From assembly GCA_029857975.1 (NCBI GenBank), contig JAOUFX010000249.1, positions 1-5,642 on the forward strand: a DNA stretch of 5,642 nucleotides. The letters run 5' to 3'. The stretch is from Deltaproteobacteria bacterium (GTDB taxonomy: Bacteria; Desulfobacterota; SM23-61). Made by a program: the position numbers and the translations under genes. Within the stretch, counting starts at the first letter, position 1; every line of letters begins with the position of its first letter. The notes under the pieces are model-generated. The model was not told the origin of the DNA and made no database searches. It saw only the letters and a program-made list of their open reading frames with translations. Below, in pieces: positions 1-5,486 of this stretch.

Positions 1-789
1 CGTCGCCATTTCAACCTGAGTGTGAAACCGTTACATCTTTTAAAAGTTCGGCAGGCGATGGCCTATGCCCTGGACCGTAAGGAGTTTGTAGCCGTTTACG
101 GCCCCATGATCTCAGATCCCCTTTATTCTCCCATACCGGTAAAACAAATGGCCAGCGGGCTCACCAAAGAAGAGATTGCCGCAAAGAATTTCCTGTACGA
201 ATTTGACCCGGCCAGGGCGAAAAAACTGTTAGCCGAAGCTGGTTATCCTAAAGGTTTCTCCCTGGAGGTCTTTACCTCCCAGAGTGATACTTACAAGAGA
301 GCCTATGAATTAATGCAGGCCCAACTCAGGAAGGTAGGCATCAATCTAAACCTGTCGGTGGTTGACCATGCCACGTATCATGCCAGGATTCGGCAGAATT
401 TAAATCCCATCGCCGTTTATTCCACTGGATTCAGACCAAATGCAGATGTTATCCTTACTCAATTCTTTCATTCCGCTTCGGTTGTGGTGACCGGGAAAAA
501 ACCCAACGCGAATTTTTCCCATTTCGGCGCCGTTGACGCGGATGGGGACGGGGTCATCGATAGCATCGATACTTTCATTGAAAAAGGGCAGCTGGAGAAA
601 GATCCGCGTAAACAGGTTGAACTCTGGAAGGAAGCTCAAAGAAAGATCCTTCATTATATGGTCGCTTTTCCCATTATTGACTTGGGATATCTCTTTGCCC
701 GGCAGCCCTATGTGGACTGGGGCTATAAGATGATAACCATCGTTGATGGACCCAAAGCGACAGAAAAAACCCAAATTGTGAAAAAATAA
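1..789 (+). CDS. ABC transporter substrate-binding protein, family 5 (peptide/nickel type), C-terminal part
   Basis: This is the extracytoplasmic solute receptor of a Dpp/Opp-type importer. The frame is open from base 1, so the gene is cut by the window edge: 262 residues are visible, about half of a usual 500-540 residue protein, and the signal peptide and N-terminal lobe are missing. The GTG at 22 is only an internal valine codon. Family signs are the VRQAMAYALDRKE segment near the start of the visible part (family pattern: R-A-A-DR), then ARAKKLLAEAGYPKGF (about visible residues 73-88) and the LMQAQLRKVGI helix, all typical of SBP_bac_5 proteins. A helix ending WKEAQRKI near the C-terminus is also typical. 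An Asp-rich DADGDGVIDSID stretch (bases 535-570) looks like an EF-hand loop and is unusual here. The gene lies 180 bases upstream of the permease genes in the same orientation. Family call is firm; the ligand is unknown. Confidence 0.93.
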   Translation, partial: RRHFNLSVKPLHLLKVRQAMAYALDRKEFVAVYGPMISDPLYSPIPVKQMASGLTKEEIAAKNFLYEFDPARAKKLLAEAGYPKGFSLEVFTSQSDTYKRAYELMQAQLRKVGINLNLSVVDHATYHARIRQNLNPIAVYSTGFRPNADVILTQFFHSASVVVTGKKPNANFSHFGAVDADGDGVIDSIDTFIEKGQLEKDPRKQVELWKEAQRKILHYMVAFPIIDLGYLFARQPYVDWGYKMITIVDGPKATEKTQIVKK

Positions 790-820
790 CCTTCGGTCTC
801 CTGGCGCGTTCGCATTCTCG

Positions 821-842
821 GGGCGGGGCGTTGACCCCGCCC
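821..842 (+). repeat. GC-rich stem-loop downstream of the binding-protein gene
   Basis: A perfect 8-base-pair stem (GGGCGGGG at 821-828 with CCCCGCCC at 835-842) encloses the 6-base loop CGTTGA. It starts 31 bases after the binding-protein stop codon. No T-run follows, so it is not a standard intrinsic terminator. By analogy with stem-loops after malE and other binding-protein genes, it may stop 3' exonucleases or attenuate readthrough. It could also be part of a dispersed palindromic repeat, which one window cannot show. Confidence 0.6.
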
Positions 843-845
843 ACA

Positions 846-872
846 TCCCAAGGAACGCCACTCCTCTTGGGA
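846..872 (+). repeat. Second stem-loop in the same spacer
   Basis: TCCCAAG (846-852) pairs perfectly with CTTGGGA (866-872), giving a 7-base-pair stem with a 13-base loop; a G-T wobble can add one more pair. It begins 3 bases after the first stem-loop, so the two form a tandem hairpin. No T-run follows. The likely role is transcript stability or partial attenuation; this is an inference from position and structure. Confidence 0.5.
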
Positions 873-956
873 AACCCAGCGATCGGTTCACCCCTGGCCC
901 GAGCCATGGATCACCGCGCATGACTTCGTGTAGGATCCCATTGCTAGGCGATGAAA

Positions 957-962
957 AGAGGA
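957..962 (+). promoter_or_regulatory. Ribosome-binding site for dppB-like permease
   Basis: AGAGGA lies 7 bases before the GTG at 970. It supports that GTG as the start. The nearby ATG at 951 is in a different frame and does not lead into the permease. Confidence 0.6.
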
Positions 963-969
963 AAATCGG

Positions 970-1911
970 GTGGGGAAATACATCATCAGAAGAATTTTAA
1001 TTTCCATACCGATCCTGTTAGTGGTGGTGACGATCATATTTTTCTTGGTCCGGGCCATGCCGGGAGGTCCGGCCATGGCCGTACTCGGGGACTATGCCTC
1101 GAAGGAGGCTGTGGAAGCCTTGCAGGAAGAGATGGGTTTAAACATCCCTCTGTGGAAGCAATATCTGCGCTTCCTGGGGAACCTATTGCGGGGGGATCTG
1201 GGAAAATCACTGATCAATGGCTTGCCCATTGCTCCCCAGGTAATCCAAGTTTTGCCATATACCTTACAGCTCACCGTAAGCGGCATTTTATTCGGGGTCA
1301 TTTTAGGCATACCCCTGGGGATCTTCACAGCCTTAAAAAGAAATGGGTTCTTTGATTACCTCGGCCGGACCTTTTCCCTGGCGGGCATTTCCTTGCCCTC
1401 TTTTTTTCTGGGGATTCTTCTGATGCTGTTTTTATCCGTTAAGCTGAATCTATTCCCGGTAATGGGCGGGGGGGATATCCGTAACCTTTACGAGACCCTC
1501 CGCCATCTTGTGCTCCCCGGCCTCACCCTGGGGCTGATGATGACCGCTTATATCACCCGGACCGCGCGCTCTTCCTTATTGAATGTTCTCGGCGAAGATT
1601 ACGTAAGGACAGCAAGAGCGAAAGGCCTGGCGGAAAGAATCGTAATTTATGGCCATGCTCTTAAGAATTCCCTCATTCCGGTCGTATCCCTGATCGGAGT
1701 CTATGCCATTGTGTTGATCGGTAACTCGGTTTTGGTGGAAATCGTCTTTTCCCGGCCCGGCTTAGGAAAAATGATGGTGGGAGCAATCAATCAACGTGAT
1801 TATATCACGCTCCAATCGGTGATGGTAATATACGCGAGCCTCGTAGTGTTGATCAACCTCCTGACCGATCTTTTTTATGGCTTCATCGATCCGCGCATTC
1901 GGTATGAGTGA
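970..1911 (+). CDS. dppB: Dpp/Opp-type ABC transporter permease, DppB-like
   Basis: This is an integral membrane subunit of a peptide/nickel-family importer, 313 residues, usual for DppB/OppB/NikB. The GTG start gives the canonical N-terminus MGKYIIRRIL followed by the first membrane helix (about residues 9-27). Then come the conserved RAMPGGPA segment (28-35), an extracytoplasmic stretch with RGDLGKS (74-80), and further membrane helices at about 100-121, 134-157, 180-196, 236-258 and 284-305. The cytoplasmic EAA loop that docks on the ATPases is EDYVRTARAKGLAE (209-222), followed by HALKNSLIPVV (229-239). The C-terminus FYGFIDPRIRY is typical of the family. The last codons overlap the next permease start. 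It would pair with the DppC-like protein to form the channel. The substrate is undetermined, so the dpp symbol marks family position only. Confidence 0.95.
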   Translation: MGKYIIRRILISIPILLVVVTIIFFLVRAMPGGPAMAVLGDYASKEAVEALQEEMGLNIPLWKQYLRFLGNLLRGDLGKSLINGLPIAPQVIQVLPYTLQLTVSGILFGVILGIPLGIFTALKRNGFFDYLGRTFSLAGISLPSFFLGILLMLFLSVKLNLFPVMGGGDIRNLYETLRHLVLPGLTLGLMMTAYITRTARSSLLNVLGEDYVRTARAKGLAERIVIYGHALKNSLIPVVSLIGVYAIVLIGNSVLVEIVFSRPGLGKMMVGAINQRDYITLQSVMVIYASLVVLINLLTDLFYGFIDPRIRYE

Positions 1912-2750
1912 TGGTTGAGAGAAAGAAACTTTGGAGGACCTTCAAGAAAAATATGACCGCCGTCATTGGGGCGATGATTGCGGTTCTGGCCGTAATGACG
2001 GCCATCCTGGCTCCCTGGATTTCTCCCTACGATCCCTTGGAACAGGATGTGTTTCATCGCCTTACGCCGCCGGAACGGTCTCATCTCCTGGGTACGGACG
2101 AATACGGAAGGGATGTGCTTTCCCGGGTCATCTGGGGGACGCAGATTTCATTGGCCGTTGGGTTTTTCTCCGTCCTGCTGGCCATGTTCATCGGCACGGC
2201 TATGGGCATGATTGCCGCCTATATAGGGGAAATGCGCGGGATGATGATCATGCGCCTGGTTGATGTCCTGTTGTCTTTTCCCACTTTAATTACCGGAATC
2301 ATGGTGGTAGCCGTCTTAGGCTCAGGACTGACCAAGTTAATTGTCACGATCGGAATCGTTTTTACTCCCCGTTTTGCCCGTTTAGCGTATGGACCTACCC
2401 TGGCCGTCAGAGAAGCAGAATATGTCGATGCTGCCAGAGTGATCGGGACCGGCGGTTTTGAAATCATTACTCGCCATCTGCTGCCCAATATTTTTGGTGA
2501 CGTACTCGTGGCGGGCACTCTCTGGGTAGGCACGGCAATTATGATCGAGGCCGGCCTCAGTTTCATCGGCCTCGGGGTTTCCCCCCCGACCCCGACATGG
2601 GGAAATATGATCAAAAGCGGGATTGATCAATTAACCAATGCCCCCTGGTTATCGCTTTTCCCCGGCTTGGCGATCCTGATCACCGTACTTTCTTTTAACA
2701 TGATTGGAGATGGGCTGAGGGATATTACGGATCCAAAATTAAGAGCGTAG
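1908..2750 (+). CDS. dppC: Dpp/Opp-type ABC transporter permease, DppC-like
   Basis: This is the second membrane subunit of the importer, 280 residues, normal for DppC/OppC. An N-terminal cytoplasmic Lys/Arg-rich stretch precedes the first helix (about 17-36). The family hallmark HLLGTDEYGRDVLSRVIWG spans residues 59-77. Helices follow at about 80-106, 112-138 and 141-155. The EAA loop is EAEYVDAARVIGTGG (169-183), followed by RHLLPNI. SFIGLGVSPPTPTWGNMI (218-235) and the GDGLRDITDPKLR end are also diagnostic. Translation may start at GTG 1908, overlapping the dppB stop by 4 bases, or at ATG 1911, overlapping by 1 base. No clear Shine-Dalgarno precedes either, so translational coupling to dppB is likely. 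A 7-base C run at 2581-2587 lies in frame with no disruption. Confidence 0.95.
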   Translation: MMVERKKLWRTFKKNMTAVIGAMIAVLAVMTAILAPWISPYDPLEQDVFHRLTPPERSHLLGTDEYGRDVLSRVIWGTQISLAVGFFSVLLAMFIGTAMGMIAAYIGEMRGMMIMRLVDVLLSFPTLITGIMVVAVLGSGLTKLIVTIGIVFTPRFARLAYGPTLAVREAEYVDAARVIGTGGFEIITRHLLPNIFGDVLVAGTLWVGTAIMIEAGLSFIGLGVSPPTPTWGNMIKSGIDQLTNAPWLSLFPGLAILITVLSFNMIGDGLRDITDPKLRA

Positions 2751-2794
2751 GCCTGCCTTGACCAGTTGAAAAAAATTGGGCCTGGCAAAGGAAT

Positions 2795-2805
2795 AAAGGA
2801 AGGAA
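2795..2805 (+). promoter_or_regulatory. Ribosome-binding site for dppD-like ATPase
   Basis: The purine run AAAGGAAGGAA ends 9 bases before the TTG at 2815. An alternative ATG at 2824 would sit about 18 bases away, too far for this site. The spacing therefore favours the TTG start. Confidence 0.55.
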
Positions 2806-2814
2806 CGAATCCAT

Positions 2815-3837
2815 TTGAACCAAATGTTGCCCTCCGCCAAATTGAAGCACCATTATCTTTTGGAAATAAAGAACCTAAAGACCTTTTTTTTCCTACCCGA
2901 AGGAGTAGTCAAGGCGGTCGATGACATTTCTTTTTACATGGACAGCGGTGAGTGTATTGGCATTGTGGGAGAATCCGGTTGCGGGAAGAGTGTGACCGCC
3001 TTATCCATTCTCGGTCTTATCCCTTTTCCTCCCGGGCGCATTGTAGACGGAGAAATATTATTCCAGGGTGAGAATTTAAGAAAATTAACGCCTGCCGGGC
3101 TCAGAAGCATCCGGGGAAATAAAATTGCCATGATTTTCCAGGAGCCGATGACCAGCCTCAACCCCGTTTATACTCTCGGAAAGCAGATTGCTGAAGTTTA
3201 TACCGCACATGAGGGTTTGTCCAACAAAGAGGCCATGGCCAGAGCTGAAGAAATGTTAGACAAGCTTCAAATCCCCCTCCCGTCCAAGAGAATTCACGAA
3301 TATCCCCACAACCTTTCGGGCGGAATGAGGCAGCGTGTTATGATTGCCATGGCGTTGGCCTGCAATCCAGAATTGATCCTGGCCGATGAACCCACGACGG
3401 CGCTGGATGTGACGATTCAAGCCCAGATCCTTGAACGAATGATGGAACTTCAAGAATCGTTGCAGACTTCCGTTATTCTGATCACGCACAACCTGGGCAT
3501 CGTCGCTGAATTTGCCCGGCGAGTCATCGTGATGTATGCGGGGAAAATCGTTGAAGAGGCGCCCGTTATCCCCCTTTTCGAGGAACCCCTCCACCCTTAT
3601 ACCAAGGGCCTTCTCCATTCGATCCCCAAACTGGGAAGAAAAGCTATTGAGGGCAAGCAAAGACTGGCCGAAATTCCCGGAATGGTTCCCAGTTTGAACA
3701 ATTTACCGGAAGGATGTCATTTTCATCCCCGCTGTTCCCAGGCCAGGGGAATTTGCCGGAATGAGGAACCGGGACTCTTGCCCATTCAGGCCGGCCATCA
3801 GGTTGCCTGTTGGGCAGTAATGGAAGGCTGGGAATGA
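2815..3837 (+). CDS. dppD: Dpp/Opp-type ABC transporter ATP-binding protein, DppD-like
   Basis: This cytoplasmic ATPase would power the importer with the DppF-like partner; its 340 residues match DppD/OppD. Motifs in order are Walker A GESGCGKS (52-59), Q-loop Gln109 in [10 protein letters not shown], signature LSGGMRQR (167-174), Walker B LILADEP (187-193) with catalytic Glu192, D-loop SALD-type TALD (196-199) and H-loop His225. The C-terminal oligopeptide-transporter domain has HPYTKGLL (260-267) and four cysteines, C301, C307, C314 and C332. In characterised Dpp-family ATPases, this arrangement binds a [4Fe-4S] cluster. The start is TTG at 2815, chosen for ribosome-site spacing; ATG 2824 would remove three residues. 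An 8-base T run at 2884-2891 encodes Phe residues before Walker A, with the frame intact. All catalytic residues are present, so the protein should be active. Confidence 0.95.
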   Translation: MNQMLPSAKLKHHYLLEIKNLKTFFFLPEGVVKAVDDISFYMDSGECIGIVGESGCGKSVTALSILGLIPFPPGRIVDGEILFQGENLRKLTPAGLRSIRGNKIAMIFQEPMTSLNPVYTLGKQIAEVYTAHEGLSNKEAMARAEEMLDKLQIPLPSKRIHEYPHNLSGGMRQRVMIAMALACNPELILADEPTTALDVTIQAQILERMMELQESLQTSVILITHNLGIVAEFARRVIVMYAGKIVEEAPVIPLFEEPLHPYTKGLLHSIPKLGRKAIEGKQRLAEIPGMVPSLNNLPEGCHFHPRCSQARGICRNEEPGLLPIQAGHQVACWAVMEGWE

Positions 3838-3838
3838 A

Positions 3839-4825
3839 ATGGAGAAGGAATTTGTGCCAACGGCAGAGCATCTATTAGAGATCCGCGCCCTCAAGAAGTA
3901 TTATCCCATAAAAAAGGGGGTATTCCGCAGGATCGTTGGTTGGGTTCAAGCCGTGGATGGAGTTAATCTTTACGTAGACCAGGGAGAAGCTTTGGGACTC
4001 GTTGGAGAATCCGGGTGCGGGAAATCAACAATTGGGAAATGTGTTCTCAAACTGGTGGAGCCAACGGCGGGGACAATCATTTTCGCCGGCCAAGATCTGG
4101 GCACCGTTGGGCCCCATAAAATTAAAAGTTATCGGAAAAAAGTTCAGGCCATATTCCAAGATCCGTACTCCTCACTGAACCCGAGAATGTCGGTGGAAGA
4201 CATCGTGGGCGAGCCTTTGAGAGTCCATTCGTTATATCCACCCTCTGAGCGCAGGTCCAAGGTGGAGGATCTTCTCCAAAAAGTTGGGTTGGGGCCGGAA
4301 TACATGTCCCGTTATCCCCATGAGTTTTCCGGAGGACAGAGGCAGCGCATCGGCATCGCTCGGGCCCTTGCCTTGCAGCCCGAGGTCATCATTTGTGACG
4401 AACCGGTATCGGCTTTGGACGTAAGCGTCCAGGCTCAGGTCATTAATCTCCTCGACGATTTGAAAGAAGAGTTCCAATTGAGTTATCTTTTTATCGCTCA
4501 TGACCTGAGTGTCGTTGAACATGTTTCCGACCGGATCGCCGTGATGTATCTTGGTAAAATTGTCGAGGTGGCCGGGTACTCCGAACTTTATTCGCAGCCA
4601 TTGCATCCCTATTCCCAAGCATTATTAAGGGCCATTCCTTTGCCTGACCCCAGGCACAAGAAAAAAAGGACCCTTTTGCACGGTGAGGTCCCCAACCCCA
4701 TTAATCCTCCCTCGGGATGCAGGTTCCATCCCCGTTGCCCAGTCAAAGAAGCCATCTGCTCCCAGGAGGAACCTGAATTACGGTTGGTCGGCGGCAAGCA
4801 CTGGGTCGCTTGCCATTTGATTTGA
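3839..4825 (+). CDS. dppF: Dpp/Opp-type ABC transporter ATP-binding protein, DppF-like
   Basis: This is the second ATPase of the importer, 328 residues, a paralogue of the preceding gene. It starts one base after the dppD stop, with GGAAGG (3822-3827) and GGGA (3830-3833) upstream. The N-terminal LKKYYPIKKGVF followed by VQAVDGV is typical of DppF/OppF. Walker A is GESGCGKST (56-64), Q-loop Gln107 sits in FQDPYSSLNPR, the signature is FSGGQRQR (163-170), Walker B is VIICDEP (183-189) with Glu188, SALDVS follows as D-loop, and the switch is His221. The C-terminal domain has HPYSQALL (256-263) and cysteines C294, C300, C307 and C325, spaced exactly as in the DppD-like protein. This is the last gene of the operon here and converges on iorB. 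The assignment is firm, but the substrate is unknown. Confidence 0.95.
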   Translation: MEKEFVPTAEHLLEIRALKKYYPIKKGVFRRIVGWVQAVDGVNLYVDQGEALGLVGESGCGKSTIGKCVLKLVEPTAGTIIFAGQDLGTVGPHKIKSYRKKVQAIFQDPYSSLNPRMSVEDIVGEPLRVHSLYPPSERRSKVEDLLQKVGLGPEYMSRYPHEFSGGQRQRIGIARALALQPEVIICDEPVSALDVSVQAQVINLLDDLKEEFQLSYLFIAHDLSVVEHVSDRIAVMYLGKIVEVAGYSELYSQPLHPYSQALLRAIPLPDPRHKKKRTLLHGEVPNPINPPSGCRFHPRCPVKEAICSQEEPELRLVGGKHWVACHLI

Positions 4826-4848
4826 AAGCTACTCTGGATTTGGCTCCT

Positions 4849-4869
4849 AAGAGAAAGCGCTTTCCTTTT
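4849..4869 (+). terminator. Possible weak terminator or palindrome at the convergent junction
   Basis: The perfect 12-base palindrome GAAAGCGCTTTC (4853-4864) is followed by CTTTT on the + strand and sits 27 bases after the dppF stop. As RNA it can fold only a short 4-pair stem with a GCGC loop, so intrinsic termination would be weak. On the - strand no T-run follows. The same core resembles LacI-family (cre-like) operators, although it lies between gene ends where such a site would not be expected. I call it tentatively. Confidence 0.3.
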
Positions 4870-5485
4870 ACCCCTCTTCCTGTATTGAATCAAAGCCTTT
4901 GGCAAAAGCCTGTAGATTATCCGCAAGATGTACCCCCGGAAAGCTCTCCCGGATGATTTCTTCAAAAGCCTTCCGCTCCAAAGGAACAAGGTGGGTGCCG
5001 GCCAGAGCGCCGACCATGATGATGTTGGTAAAGATGGGTGAGCCGTAAGAGAGGGCGATCTCGGTGGCGTCGACGAACCAGGCTTTCCGGGTCAATTCAT
5101 AAATGGTCTGCTTTATTTTCTCCAAGGAAGGATACTCCGCTTCGCCCACGGTTACAGCCGTGGGGTAGATGGGGCGGGAATTCACCACGGCGGCCACCCC
5201 CGGGTTCCCGTACTGGCCGATCACCCGCAAGGCTTCTACCGGTTCCAGGGCGACGACGATGTCGGCCTGCCCTTCAGGAATGAGAGGGCTGTGCTGGGAT
5301 TCTTTGGATATGCGCAGGTGGCTCATTACTGCTCCCCCCCGCTGGGAAGCCCCATAGGTTTCGCCGATGGTCACATAAAAATTTTCCCTGACCAGGGCGC
5401 GGCCGATTAGCTGGGAAGCCAGGACGTTGCCCTGGCCGCCTACTCCGGTGATGATCAGATTTAAAGGATCCTTGGAAAGGTTCAT
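4868..5485 (-). CDS. iorB: Indolepyruvate:ferredoxin oxidoreductase, beta subunit
   Basis: IorB is the small subunit of the enzyme that converts indolepyruvate and other aryl pyruvates plus CoA into aryl-acetyl-CoA and CO2, reducing ferredoxin (EC 1.2.7.8). The 205-residue product matches the family's usual length of about 190-210. It belongs to the gamma-type domain of 2-oxoacid:ferredoxin oxidoreductases. The glycine-rich GVGGQG (14-19) follows an IITG strand, GETYGASQRGGAV (41-53) is the family's TYG-x-x-QRGG-type motif, and ADIVVALEPVEALR (74-87) and NSRPIYP (102-108) are further matches. The ATG at 5485 is preferred over in-frame ATG 5533 because AGAGGA lies 8 bases before it; starting at 5533 would add 16 atypical residues overlapping iorA. 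The gene follows iorA by one base and converges on dppF. Base composition looks more GC-rich than the transporter genes. Confidence 0.93.
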   Translation of the reverse strand: MNLSKDPLNLIITGVGGQGNVLASQLIGRALVRENFYVTIGETYGASQRGGAVMSHLRISKESQHSPLIPEGQADIVVALEPVEALRVIGQYGNPGVAAVVNSRPIYPTAVTVGEAEYPSLEKIKQTIYELTRKAWFVDATEIALSYGSPIFTNIIMVGALAGTHLVPLERKAFEEIIRESFPGVHLADNLQAFAKGFDSIQEEG

Positions 5486-5486
5486 C

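Larger units (their letters stand above)
790..969 (+). other. Non-coding spacer between binding-protein and permease genes
   Basis: These 180 bases hold no supported gene; the frames crossing them are shadows of flanking genes. The spacer contains two consecutive stem-loops (821-842 and 846-872), listed separately, and ends with the dppB ribosome-binding site. I found no convincing -35/-10 pair. The spacer is much longer than the other junctions in this operon, which fits a separate control of binding-protein and permease levels by RNA structure, although that is an inference. Confidence 0.7.

Noticed and set aside
831..859. Possible promoter with TTGACC at 831-836 as -35 box
   Set aside because: At 17 bases spacing the -10 position reads AACGCC, and the TTGACC is part of a hairpin. 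No usable -10 was found.
400..921. A 173-residue minus-strand open frame across the binding-protein 3' end and spacer
   Set aside because: It is antisense to a gene with clear family motifs, has a low-complexity mixed composition and no recognisable domain, and covers the hairpin region. It is a shadow frame.
951..1355. A 134-residue plus-strand frame starting at ATG 951
   Set aside because: It runs in another frame through dppB, whose N-terminus and membrane helices are unmistakable. The peptide is Gly/His-rich and resembles no family.
2219..2630. Minus-strand frames of 82 and 131 residues inside dppC
   Set aside because: They are antisense to a well-conserved permease and show no ribosome site or domain; both look like codon-bias shadows.
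2762..2779. Small hairpin CCAGTT / AATTGG between dppC and dppD
   Set aside because: The stem is only six pairs including a G-T wobble, with an A-rich loop and no T-run. It is too weak to call as a terminator.
2758..2796. Possible promoter before dppD (TTGACC at 2758-2763, GAATAA at 2791-2796)
   Set aside because: The spacing is 27 bases, far from 16-18, and the sequence at the proper distance is CCTGGC. Readthrough from dppC is simpler.
2884..2891. Eight-base T run in dppD, with G7 at 1468-1474 and C7 at 2581-2587 in the permeases, as possible phase-variation tracts
   Set aside because: All three keep the frame and encode residues normal for these families. Tracts this short are common and nothing suggests switching.
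5038..5357. Plus-strand Arg/Pro-rich frames of 81 and 62 residues opposite iorB
   Set aside because: The Arg/Pro/Ser-rich composition is typical of antisense frames in GC-rich coding DNA; iorB on the other strand has clear motifs.
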